Of a stretch of 64,000 bases of DNA, positions 12,731 to 23,593 are shown one piece after another. Source of the stretch: Epinephelus fuscoguttatus (taxonomy: Eukaryota; Chordata; Actinopteri; Perciformes; Serranidae); assembly GCF_011397635.1 (NCBI RefSeq), contig NC_064763.1:23263437-23327436 (forward strand), in the 5' to 3' direction. The stretch's first letter is position 1, and every line of letters begins with the position of its first letter. Under the pieces are notes generated by a model. It ran no database searches and had not been told where the DNA came from. It saw nothing but the letters and a program-made list of their open reading frames with translations. A program made the position numbers and the translations under genes.

Positions 12731-13067
12731 ATTTAGTTTAATTTAGTTTAGTTTAGCTTAGCTTAGCTTAGCTTAGTTTAGTTTAGTTTAGCTTAGCTTA
12801 TCTTAGCTTAGCTTAGTTTATTTTAGTTTAATTTAGTTTAGCTTAGCTTAGTGTAGTTTAACTTAGCTTAGTTTAGTTTAATTTAGTTTAGCTTATCTTA
12901 GCTTAGTTTAGTTTAGCTTAGCTTATCTTAGCTTAGTTTATTTTAGTTTAATTTAGTTTAGCTTAGCTTAGCTTAGTTTAGTTTAACTTAGTTTAGTTTA
13001 GCTTAGCTTAGCTTAGCCTAGTTTTGTTTACTTTAGTTTAGCTTAGCTTAGTTTAGTTTAATTTATT
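12731..13067 (+). repeat. TTTAG/CTTAG pentanucleotide array
   Basis: About 337 bp of tandem 5-mers alternate mainly between TTTAG and CTTAG, with a few ATTTAG, ACTTAG and TCTTAG variants. Runs such as TTTAGTTTAGCTTAGCTTAG recur as a loose higher-order pattern. It abuts the broken end of the MITE at 12412-12730. Confidence 0.95.
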
Positions 13068-15189
13068 TGGATCCCAATTAGCTAATGCCTAATGCTAGTG
13101 GGTCTCACCACTTTGTGCTGGATAAAAGCAAACCAGAGCTGTACCCACTCTTAGCTAGATGTACTCAAACTTTAAGGGGTATTAGTGTGAGTGTTTTGGT
13201 GTATAGTGGTATGTCTGCTGTAGTAGATGTATTGTGTGCTGTGGCATGTGTACTGTAGTGTGTGGATTGCGGTTTATGTATTTTATTGTGCCTTCCATGT
13301 TTATAGTGTATTGTGGTTGTGTGATATTTTAAATTGTATATTTATAGTTATATAACATTTAAGGTCTACATGTAAAAGCCTGACTAAGGACAAGGGTTGA
13401 AAATTAGCAACAGCTATAAACTCTCTGTGCAACACATCAGTCCCATACTCTGTCCTGGAACTATGTTGAATTTCATCGTCCCGATCAAATAAAAAATGAA
13501 TAGATACATTAAATTTAACAAACAATTACATTCCTCCCCGATAAATAAATAAAAGTCACTAAGGAGTTTATTTTCACAAAACTAAAGACATTGACACCAT
13601 AAACTGATGCAGTTAAGGCACAAAGTGGCTGATAAAAATTCACCAGAAAGCAAGATATTAGGTGTTTGATGCTTAGAATTTTCTGGTGAAGGGTGCGTCA
13701 CCCCCAGTGATCAAACAAAACCCACACCCTTGAACATATCAACCTTTTTGAGACGTATGTATTAATTATTTTTGTATTCATTTACGGTTCTTCTTTTCTT
13801 TTTCTCGGTAGTTTTAGTTGAACAAAGTGTCTTTTGTGACCACTTAAATATATGATTTGTCTGCTAGTTGTTTCTATTCACACATGTGGAATACCCAGAG
13901 GCAGGTAAAGTGTTGTCTTACGACCTTTTATATTCAAGATATTTGAGTCTCCTTTTTATAATGATTCACCTGTGTGCATCCTGTTGTGCATTGCCACTTT
14001 ACTGCACTATCTGTATGGCTAATAAGGCTTCAGACGATAATCTCACACAACACTGGTGTTTCATTACAATAATTAAATCATTAATCCATTTATTTATTAA
14101 AAAGGGCCCATGTTTAAAACATAAATGTCACCATTTAATGCACTGTACCAGATTATAGCTTTAAAGTAACTCCCGTCAGTCCTGTGGCAGGCCAAAGCAG
14201 AGAAACAGCATCATGCAAACAGGGCTGAGAATAGACACAATACACAGTTACGTAAAAAGAGAACACACAAGACACACAGCACAAAGCTTCACACAATAGC
14301 ACATGACAAATGTATGCTGGTCAGATATACCCATAATACACAATACAATCCATATTATGTAATGTACCAGCTGCATTTGTTACTTAAATCTCTAAAACAA
14401 TAATGTCAGATCAAGTTTTTTTGAGCCTAGATTTTATTGTACAAAAAAAACAATCCACTGTTGTCATTCATTTCTAAGTCAGAATTTAGGACAATAAATA
14501 CAAAACAGAGCTTAAATTGTTGTCTTGACGTGTGCATGATATTTGTGAACTGTGTCATAGTTTTCACCACCTGCGACACAGAACACTACCTGTCTTCTTG
14601 ACCCACTTAAGATGATTGTCCAAGACAAAGGTAACAGGATGTCATGCTGCACTATTTGTGTCAAGTTCAAATTCAAGACCCCGATAACTACGGGACAAAA
14701 ACTTTTAGATAACCCATGACATATATGCCAAGATGATCTAACTATGGACTTGCTACGTCTGCACTGTTGGAGTTGTGTAAAACAGACTCCAAGAACATGT
14801 ACAATGGCTGACCTCGCCAAATCATCAACACACTGTCAAGACATCTCTTCCAGACAACTATTCCCCTCTGAGAATGTCCCGTTTGCTCACATTGTGTGTG
14901 TCTCTGCGCAGAAATCCAACTGGGAGATGAGGAGACTGGTCTGAGCCTTTTCTCCCTTAAGGCCTTTTGTTTGTGGTAGCTTTGTTTCCTCTTTTCATCT
15001 CAGCCCTATTAACTGTAGTGTAGAGCAGCACAGTCATCTAGACTCATTGTACTTATTGGCAATAAATATATCAGATTCAAACAGGTTAGTGAGGTGCCGA
15101 GAGTGCTGGTTAAATTTGGGTTTAAACTCATTGTGTGAGTTCATTAAGGTGGCATAATCCACTCCCACAACATTCAGACTCCAACACAA
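13068..15189. other. Spacer with nothing recognised
   Basis: The stretch is AT-rich and has no family motif. A weak acceptor-like site near 14909 (tctctgcgcag) is followed by a short open frame ending TGA at about 14944. Without a partner exon I do not call it. Confidence 0.5.
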
Positions 15190-16130
15190 GGGATTATAGG
15201 ACAATGAGCCCCTGGGCACAGATATGTAAAAGGCCTCTCTTCTCTTGGTGGCAGTCATTTGCCATCTCTTCAGTAGGGTAACATAATTATGATTGGCCCC
15301 CGCACATATGCTGCAAGTGGCAGCGCTTGGTCTGGCCCATGTTTGCATTGGCTGAGGTCGAGTTGCTACAGATGCGGTCCGTAAACTGCTGCCCACTCTC
15401 CTCCTGGCAAAGTAAGGCCAAAATACATCACACTGAACAGAGGTGTGTCCCTCCCATCCTGCACGCCAGCCTTTGATCAGCACTACGTACAGCAGCAGAA
15501 GGGTCAAATTCATCAATGCTAATCTAACAGCCTGCCCTGGACTCAAACCACTGCAGCCTAATTTCTACAAGCAGCAAAAAACCTGCCTTCCTACACGGAC
15601 ACCTAACAGATTCTGGACCCTGGTGTGCTGCACCTGTTGTACCATCGATATGGTGTGGCACATTAGACTTCCAGTTGTACAGAATGAGACATCTTGCTCG
15701 CCATGATAAAAAAGGCCAAAGCACAAGTCTGGGCTCGGGAGAGACCTGGATCTCATCGGGCCACACCAAATATTGCCAACTGTGGCTCTGGGTCTATAGT
15801 TTTATTGCACATGTACGAAAATGTCTCAGAAATCTTGTCCCAAAATTGTCAAAATTGCGTCTCTTTGTTGTTGTTTTGTGTCTTTTAGCTGTCATTTTGC
15901 ATCTGTCTGTAATTTCAAATCTTTATATGATCGCTTTGTGTTTCAGTAGACTTTTATTATTTCTTTGAAGTCTTTTTGCATCTCTTTGTGGTTGTTTCGC
16001 ATCTCTTTGTAGTAATTTTGCATGTCTTTGTGGCCATTGTGTGTCTCTTTGTAGCGTTTTGTGTCTCTTTGTGTCTCTGTGTGGTTGTCTTGTGTCTCTT
16101 CGTAGTCATTTTGAGTTTTTCTGTAGTTTG
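15190..16130. repeat. Dispersed repeat with a degenerate 'ctctttgt' minisatellite
   Basis: From about 15846 to 16130 a unit of roughly 22-27 bp built on 'tttgtgtctctttgtagt' recurs imperfectly. The flank near 15205-15240, read on the minus strand, resembles the block at 47967-48015 ('ccttttgcatatc' ... 'caggggcccattgtc'). Related minisatellite pieces in the opposite orientation occur at about 46670-46780 and 47880-47945. This indicates one dispersed family rather than a gene. Confidence 0.55.
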
Positions 16131-17231
16131 ATTGACATTCTTACCCCCTGCTCCATAGGCCCTTTCAGAAACCCACCCCTGCTCCAACATTACCAGTACA
16201 AAGTGAGCAAATATTACAGTCATCTTTCTGACAAAGGAAGAGGAGGCACCTTAACAGACAGGAGGAGTTTTAACTCACAGTCACAGCCATAGATCAGACA
16301 GGTCCGCCTGTACTGTAGCTTTTCACTACTGATTATCTCCCCACCACTGTATGTCTCAGCACAACTGGGAATCATTATAATATGTTATATAATATGGATG
16401 CAGCCAGTAACATGTGAACCCTCCAACACATGCTGTCACAAACTGGGAGAGGGGAGTCACTTGTAGATTAACCGTGACTGTGTGCTGTATACTTAGACAG
16501 CAAAGTAGATGATAAAGAATGGTTTTCTGAAATGTCACAATCATTAACATGGTTAGTGGGTCAAATATGCTAAGTCATAGAGGAAAAGAAACACTATCTT
16601 TCTTTTCCCTGGTGTAAACTGTAGCCTACATTTACTCTATTGGCACCTTGGGGGCAGATTATAATTTACTGGTTCCTTTGGGGCAGGTTATAATGCACTG
16701 AATCTTTTTATCTCTCATGTAGTGTTCTGTCTGGTATTAACGAGAATCAAGGGGCTGGTTCCTCTTCCTTCACAGTAAACAGCTAACGAATATGACACAG
16801 TAAGTGGGCTGTATTACGGGACATTTATAATGTGTGATTTTCTTGAAATGACACAACTTTGACGTCACTGGTAGAGACCAAAAACAGAGCTTAAAGAGAG
16901 TGGATAAGAGAGTGGATATTCATCAGGTGGCCACGAACAACTCTGACTGAAATCTGAATAAACAACTGTTTGCTAACAGGTTGAACATCATTTGGTGTTG
17001 GTTACTGCAATGTGCAGTTTTCTCAAATTGTGCATGAAACCCTGTATTTTCCAGGTATAGAAGTAATTGTAAGGTTTACTGCAGCTGATATTTTAGCAAA
17101 TATCTCTTGCGCCCGCAACTAAAGTTTTGAATTTCCCTTGGTGTAAATGTTTTCTGGGTTTCCCTAAGTACAAATCTGAAGAAATTTAGAAAATCAGTCA
17201 AATTGTTTGGCTGAAGAGTGAGCTCTTTTTC

Positions 17232-17350
17232 TTATCATACTATACACTAGTCTTTGGGCACATGGGACTACTGTTTTTTCTGTATATTTCATTATATTTT
17301 AGGGAAATATAGTTCTCTCATGTGTCCAAAGACTAAATACAGTATGATAA
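17232..17350. repeat. Foldback: 36-bp imperfect inverted repeat
   Basis: The left arm begins TTATCATACTATACACTAGT at 17232. The right arm ending at 17350 reads the same in reverse complement (TTATCATACTGTATTTAGT). Both arms continue into 'ctttgg.cacatg'. The spacing of about 45 bases and arm similarity fit a small MITE or a stable hairpin. Confidence 0.6.
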
Positions 17351-17500
17351 AAAAAAAAATGGCTGTATCCCAGAAACTGTAAGAAGCACAATCAAGTGTT
17401 TTGTTTGTAGGAAGTTGAAAATTGAAGCTATGCACATATAGGCAATGTAAAAAAAAAAACTTACATTGAAGATATTTAATACTATGTTAATGTTTTTCCT

Positions 17501-17544
17501 CCATCCATCCATCCATCCATCCATCCATCCATCCATCCATCCAT
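17501..17544. repeat. (CCAT)11 microsatellite at the LINE 3' end
   Basis: Eleven CCAT units; on the minus strand this is a (TGGA)n tail directly after the 3' end of a non-LTR retrotransposon. Confidence 0.95.
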
Positions 17545-18077
17545 TTTCATCCGCTTATTCGGGGCTGGGTCACGGGAGCAGCAGGCCAAGCAAAGCACCC
17601 CAGACGTCCCTCTCCCCACAACAACGAGGGATATGTAATCCCCCCCAGTGTGTTCTGGGTCTGCCCCAGGGCCTCCTACCAGTGGGACGTTCCCGTAACA
17701 TCTCCAACGGGACGCGCCCAGGAGGATCCTGATCAGATGCCCAAACCACCTCAACTGACGCCTTTTGACACGAAGGAGCAGCAGCTCTACTCCGAGCTCG
17801 CTCTGGATGTCCAAGCTCATTACCCTATCTCTCAGGCTGAGCCCAGCCACCGCATGGAGGAAACTCATTTCGGCCTTTTGTATCCACAACCTCATTCTTT
17901 CGGTCACAACCCAGAGCTCCTGACTGGATGGACCAGTAAATTGAAAGCTTCCCCTTCCAACCCATCTCCCTCTTCACTATGTCAGTCTGGCACAGCTGCA
18001 CAACTGCACCAAACCTCTGATCCATCTCATGCTCCATTCTACCCTCACTCATAAACAACAACCTGAGATACTTGAAC
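17545..18077 (-). mobile_element. 5'-truncated non-LTR retrotransposon, C-terminal end of the reverse transcriptase frame
   Basis: Minus-strand translation gives FKYLRLLF near 18070, KGKLSIYWSI near 17950, then in another frame MTERMRLWIQKAEMSFL, AGLSLRDRV and LRWFGHLIR down to about 17750. These are hallmarks of the C-terminal end of teleost LINE proteins (L2/CR1/Rex1-like; clade not settled). The reading frame shifts between about 17825 and 17907 and the 5' part is gone, so the copy is dead. The 3' end runs into the (TGGA)n tail, as expected for such elements. Confidence 0.8.
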
Positions 18078-18463
18078 TCATTCATTCATTCATTCATTCA
18101 TCTTCTAACCGCTTCATCCTCTTGAGGGTCGCGGGGGGGCTGGAGCCTATCCCAGCTGACATCGGGCGAGAGGCAGGGTACACCCTTACAGGTCGCCAGA
18201 CTATCGCAGGGCTGACACATAGAGACAAACAACCATTCACGCTCACATTCACACCTACGGACAATTTAGAGTTACCAATTAACCTAGTCCCCAATCTGCA
18301 TGTCTTTGGACTGTGGGAGGAAGCCGGAGTGCCCAGAGAGAACCCACGCTGACACGAGGAGAACATGCAAACTCAGCACAGAAGGGCTCCCACGCCCGGG
18401 ATCGAACCGGCAACCCTCTTGCTGTGAGGCGAGAGTGCTAACCACCACACCACCGTGCCGCCC
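18078..18463 (-). mobile_element. tRNA-derived SINE, nearly full length
   Basis: On the minus strand the element starts GGCGGCACGGTGGTG, has an A-box-like TGGTTAGCACTC and a B-box GGTTCGATCCC. It continues with the teleost consensus ('ttcctcccacagtccaaaga', 'gtcagctgggataggctcca') and ends in a (TGAA)n tail at 18078-18100. The tRNA-related head carries an internal Pol III promoter. It sits directly beside the LINE 3' end, in the same orientation. Confidence 0.85.
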
Positions 18464-19040
18464 CAGGATATGTTACATTTGCACATTATTATGTACCTGA
18501 TATGTTGAAACTTGGTTTATGGTTAAGTTTAAGTTTAAGTTAAGGCACAAAAAACACCTGGTTATGGTTAGAAAAAGATCATGCTAAAAAAAAAAAAAAT
18601 TGGTGGCACAATCTCACAAGAAACATAGCGATGTCTTGGTAAATATCAATCGCTTTTCATTGCACTATTCCGACTAGAAATGCAGCAGTGTCTCAGTAAA
18701 AAACAACTATTTTTCGTGGCACTTTCTGGCAGGAAACCCAATGATGTCTTGGTCACTACTCCTGGTGTAGACACAACAACAGGTCTCTAAAAAGAACTCC
18801 CACGTTTGGGGGCTGAAAAGCCGCTGGAAACACAACCAGTCTTGTTGTTTATTGGTCTCGAACAGTGGTCTGAAGCATGGCAGGCGTCTTGCCTAGATGT
18901 TGATGCCCTCCTCCTCCTCCCCCTGATTAAGTCAGTTCATATACTACATCGCCTCAGAAACATCAATATGATATGTATAAAACCTGAAAATCACATATTT
19001 GTGGTTTGCAGAAACGTACAATGCCAACATGTTCTTTGGC
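18464..19040. mobile_element. Truncated copy of the TIR element with GTGGTTTGCAGA...GTACAATGCC ends
   Basis: The right end 'tgtggtttgcagaaacgtac' then 'aatgccaacat' at about 19001-19031 matches the termini of the copies at 21846-22903 and 54971-55489. The interior has 'gatgtcttgg' repeats. A matching left end is not seen; it may have been removed at the SINE boundary. Confidence 0.45.
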
Positions 19041-19878
19041 TGGCTTGCCGCACTTTGGCTGTGCGGTGTTGTATTTTCTCAATCCTATCCTGGACGTTCA
19101 GATTAGCTTTGTGTAACAGAATCCCTGTGTTTTGGTTCAACCACTGATTCGGGTGACACCCCAGGAAGGAGCCATGAATTGGTCCTTGTCAATGGCCACG
19201 GACAGCCTGCACGTTTCTCCACGGCTCAGGAAGGATTAGTGTTTGGAGGTAATTGCTGCACAATCCAGGGAGGCCTCTGGCTTTTCCTTGTGAGGAGACA
19301 ATTGAGAGAACTACAGAATATTTTGTATGTGTGAAATATAACTACACTGAGACATGTTAAGCTTCTTCCTAGCTTGAGGGAGACACTTTTCACTTTTTAT
19401 TCAGTGAAATAAGGAGTTTGTGCATGCTGAGGTCAGGATCATGTTGGTGACACATGAAGAGTACAACAGTCTTTTAAGAGACGTAATTGCTCATTAAGGT
19501 GATGAAACATTTTCGAGGCGAGTGAACTTTTAAAGGTCGATTGCAGCATTCTGACCATAATTTTATGTCTTCTGACAAAGATTGCATCATCATCATGGCC
19601 AAGATGTTCATGCTCAGTTTGCCTCGTCTTTTCATCCATGCACGAGGTGGATCCAGGATTATTTGTCAGTCATCACCTCTCTGTGGAGAGATTTTTAAAA
19701 CCTTCAAAACTCTCTAGGAACTCCTGTGTACAACTTTCTGATTTATAACTTTCACTGCCTCATAATCATACAAGTCTTTTGCTTTTCTTCTGTGTGGGAG
19801 AGTCCTATGCACACACACACACACACACACACGCACACACAGGACCTGAGCTACAACCTTGTCTGCCTCTGTATCCAG
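19041..19878. other. Spacer with (CA)n microsatellite at 19809-19840
   Basis: No recognised gene. A (CA)n tract lies about 40 bases upstream of the acceptor-like site at 19878. Confidence 0.6.
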
Positions 19879-19942
19879 AGATGAGCAGGACCGCACCTTC
19901 TGTGAGCGCTACCTGAAACTGGAGATGCAGGGGTACCAGTGA
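19879..19942 (+). CDS. Candidate terminal coding exon of an unidentified plus-strand gene
   Basis: A pyrimidine-rich acceptor (gtctgcctctgtatccag) is followed by an exon that enters in phase 1. It encodes DEQDRTFCERYLKLEMQGYQ and a TGA at 19940-19942. The short peptide has a natural, charged, helix-like composition, unlike the AT-rich surroundings. I do not recognise the protein and see no matching upstream exons, which may be small or lie in unrecognised stretches of 8.5-19.8 kb. A chance acceptor next to a short open stretch is a real alternative. Confidence 0.25.
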
Positions 19943-21845
19943 AGGGTTAGCTTTCATTGTCTTTGTCTTTTTTTGTTGTTGTTGCCCCTCCTGCTTTTTT
20001 TAAACATAGACAGGTACTGGGTGTTAAGAATATTAACATACAATGCTCTGGTATTTATTTTTTTTACGTAACCTCTGTCACTGACGCCAGGTACTTATAG
20101 TCAAGCAGGGTTAAGGAGATGAAAGACCTTAAACGAGTAGCGCTGGATACTCTTGACTTTCCTGCCTCCATTTCTTGGTGTGTTTTCTGTGTGGAATTAA
20201 GCCGCCTGCCATTTGAGCTCTGAGGACACTTTTCTGTACTTGTGTGGGGGAAGGAATCCTATTTTATTTTTATTTTTTTATTATTGTGGGTGAAGATAAA
20301 TACTTTGACAAGAGGTATGTATTTTTTTAATTGATTTGCTTTATTCGATTATCAAGATTATTTTAAACCTGGTTCTGTGACATATGAGTGAGCGACTTTA
20401 AATCTCTGTCATTTAAACTGTTTTTACCATAAATGCACTTTCATTTATTCATTCATTTATTAATCATAAAGTGAAGGGTTAAAGGGTTTAATTAAGATGT
20501 TTTTTTTGCAAGGCTGATATTTGAATTAGGAGCATTCTATGTCAAAGATGTTGAGATTCTTTAAATTATTACATTCAATTCTATCTATTCATGAAGATGG
20601 ATAATTCTGTTTTGAGAAAAGATAAGTTTCTTTCGTCATTTTTTGTCACACTTTTCCAAAAAACTAATTAAACTTGACAACAAAAAGGATATTGCTTATA
20701 AATTCTATGGTCAGACGTACATGCTGACACTGATTCTCTGTTTAACTGACAGTATCATTCTGTGGTTTATCTCAGACATTAAGGGGTATTTTTGTGGGGC
20801 TGAGATCTTTCAGCTATTTCTCAGCACGGGGAAGTGAGAAGGGAGGGGAAGCAGAGCCGACACAAAAGGCAACATTATTCCCCAGCGGATCTGCGCTACA
20901 TCCTACTATGAATGGAGTATTGAAAAACACAACATTGGGGACTAGATTATTTTTCATCCCTCATAACTGAGCCATTTGTCCCAGAGTTTCGAGTGGTTTG
21001 TTGGTACAGTCTGCATATGAGACAGCCGTGGTTCTCGAGTGCTGTGCTGGTGTTAAACTCCTCACCTCCCAATTGGAGGCACAGGGTCTCTCTGAGGGCC
21101 TCTGGCCTTGTGCGCTGCATCTTTTCATATAATGCAGTCCAGTGAAAATGGACTGGATCTGGTTTAGGCCTGCACAGTGCAGAGTTGTTTCTGTGGCTGC
21201 TGTTAAGTGTTTTCTTGTCAGTAATGACCCCCAAAAAAGTTGTGCTTTAAATGTACCCCCACAAGCTGAAGATAACTGTGTATACAGTACAGTGGCTCAG
21301 GATTTAACACCCCCTCCTCTTTCTGCCCCTGCAACCTGCACTCCAAGGAGACGAGAGGCGCCCCTGCAGTGTCATCAGGTGCCTAAGCGTTTTGGAGGGT
21401 TCTAGTGACAGATTGCAGGAAGCAGCGTTTATGCCTGACGATGGGGACCACAGAAAGCAGAAATGTCTTTTTGTGCCCCCTGGGCTCGGAATGTCCACTA
21501 TCTCGAGGGGCCAATATCAAATTCTCCCCTCATCATCCCCTAATACACATTCCAGTGTAAGGTCAGGGGGAATTCTGCATGAGCGAAGAGACAAACAACC
21601 CAAGGCCAAGCCACACACTGTGGTCTCCTGGTGACAACACACTTATTATAACACTATTCAGTTCATTCTGGGATGTTTGCTCTTAAAAAATTAGGGGAAA
21701 TTTGGATTTAGTGATTCCAAATTCCCACTTTATTGTACTGCTTTGGACTGCATATATGATAAAGAGGAACCCCACCTGGATTGCCAATTTCAATACGTTA
21801 CTTCCCTGGCCTAGGAAATTCCAATTGATATTTGCAAACATGCAG
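19943..21845. other. Spacer with nothing recognised
   Basis: The stretch is AT-rich. Open frames near 21142-21634 on both strands overlap each other and show no motif. No repeats could be named with confidence. Confidence 0.5.
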
Positions 21846-22903
21846 CTGACTCGCCGCAGATGTTGGCATTGTCCATTTCTGCAAACTACGAAAAGGTTAC
21901 ATTGCACGTTTTAAATGTATCATATCAAGGTTTCTAAAGTGACGTGGTATACGAGCTGACTTTAGATTGGACTGTTCCAGAACAACAGACAAAAAGACAC
22001 CAAACATGGGTGTTTCGTAGCGACCCATCGCTGTGTTTTCACAGTTTTTTTCAGGCACCAAATGTAGGTGTTTTGTAGCAACCCGTCACTGTTTTTCCAG
22101 CAGCTTTTTAGGCACCACACATTGGTGTTTTGTAGCAATCTGTTGCTACGATTTCCAGCAGCTTTTTACACACCAGACTTGGGTGCTTTGTAGCGTCTCA
22201 TCGCTGTTTTCAGTGGTTTTTTAGGCAACACCCATGGGTGTTTTGTAACAACCAGTCACTGTTTTTCCAGCAGCTTTTTAGGCACCACACATTGGTGTTT
22301 TGTAGCAATCTGTTGCTACGATTTCCAGCAGCTTTTTATACACCAGACTTGGGTGCTTTGTAGCGTCTCATCGCTGTTTTCAGTGGCTTTTTAGGCAACA
22401 CCCATGGGTGTTTTGTAACAACCAGTCACTGTTTTTCCAGTAGATTTTTAGGCACCAAACATGGGTGATTTGTAGCAATTTGTCGCTTTTTCCAGCAGCT
22501 TTTTAAGCACTTAATATGGGTATTTTGAAACAACCTGTCACTATTTCTCCAGCAGCTTTTTAGGCACGAACTTTAGGTGTTTTGTAGTAACCCGTCTCTT
22601 TTTTCAACAGTATATTAGGCACCAAACGTGTTTGTTTTTTAGTGACCCATCGCTGTTTCTCCATCAGGGTTAGTACCACAAAGGTGGTTATTTTTACCAG
22701 GACATAAATGGCTTCTCCAGATGTGATTGGGTATTTAAAACCAAAACATGATCAATTGTTTTTTTTATGCCTAAACCTACAAATTAATCACAGCGCTGCT
22801 GAAACATAAAGTTTCAATGTATCTACTACATAAAAATGTGCAAATGTAATGTATCTGTGGTTTGCAGTTACACACAGAACCAATATTTATGCTGGTAAGT
22901 GGG
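21846..22903. mobile_element. Non-autonomous TIR element, copy expanded by an internal minisatellite
   Basis: The left end 'ctgactcgccgcagatgttg' then 'gcattgtccatttctgcaaa' mirrors the right end ('gtggtttgcagttacacaca' ... 'atttatgctggtaagtggg'). The same inner flanks ('ggtttctaaagtgacgtgg', 'tatgcctaaacctac') occur in copies at 46177-46592 and 54971-55489. No transposase is visible. This copy is about 1.06 kb because its centre holds the tandem array at 21996-22668. Confidence 0.65.
21996..22668. repeat. Minisatellite: about 12 units of 55-58 bp with a 170-bp higher-order repeat
   Basis: The unit pattern is 'caccaaacatgggtgttttg' + 'tagcaacccrtcrctg' + 'ttttccagcagctttttagg'. Three successive unit types (starting at 22112, about 22168 and 22225) recur 170 bp later (22282, about 22338 and 22395). 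The two blocks differ at only about four positions, indicating recent duplication. Outer units are more diverged. Confidence 0.9.
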
Positions 22904-23593
22904 ATGGAACATGAGGCACTCTCCCAGCCTCAAACTTGTGATGTTGTTACGTATAAAGTCTGGAGCTGAATGGCAGCCTGATTTTGTGGATCCACAGAGA
23001 ATTCATTTGTTCTATTTATACCCAGATGAGCCTGTTTCTATTGTAGTAGGTGTACCCATATACTCAGAACATTCCACTGGGTGCTCTCAGTGTCATCTAG
23101 AACTTTCCCAATTCATTGTCGGTGGAGCAGCTCCAGACTTTATGCTTGATGATATCTGACATTTGAGTTTTAGCACTCTAGTTTTTGGATTTGGGAGATA
23201 GTTGTACATGTTTACTTATTCTTTTTGGACTGTCTTAGATTCTAGGAACAACATCTGTGTTTTTGAAAATTAAAAATTTGACTCTTTATGTCTGTCAGTT
23301 ATATCCTCACACCACAGCATCATCTCACTATAGCGTTTTCCTGAATCCCCTTTCAGTATTAGTTGAATGTCATTCATCCCAGTTTCTCACTTAAGAAGAA
23401 TGAAGGCTATTCAGTGTCTCACTGTGGCACTATCTAACTCTGATTATTGAGTGACTGTCAGTGAATCCCAATATTCTCTGTCCAAAGGAAAATCCCCTTG
23501 ATTATCCAAAGCCATGACACAGGTGTCTGCCTCTGTCTGTAACATTAGCCCTCCCCAGCTATTGACTGTGGGAGGAAATCAAACTTCCTCAGC
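22904..23593. other. Spacer with nothing recognised
   Basis: An 86-codon open frame at 22899-23159 has no recognisable motif and no splice context; treated as non-coding. Confidence 0.5.

Noticed and set aside
15034..15546. 170-codon minus-strand open frame with a hydrophobic, signal-peptide-like stretch
   Set aside because: Its first codon is not ATG, and part of it overlaps a dispersed repeat whose wording recurs at 47967-48015. No family motif or splice context.
21996..22668. Regularly spaced repeats that could suggest a CRISPR array
   Set aside because: Units are contiguous and diverged with no unique spacers, in vertebrate DNA; it is a minisatellite.
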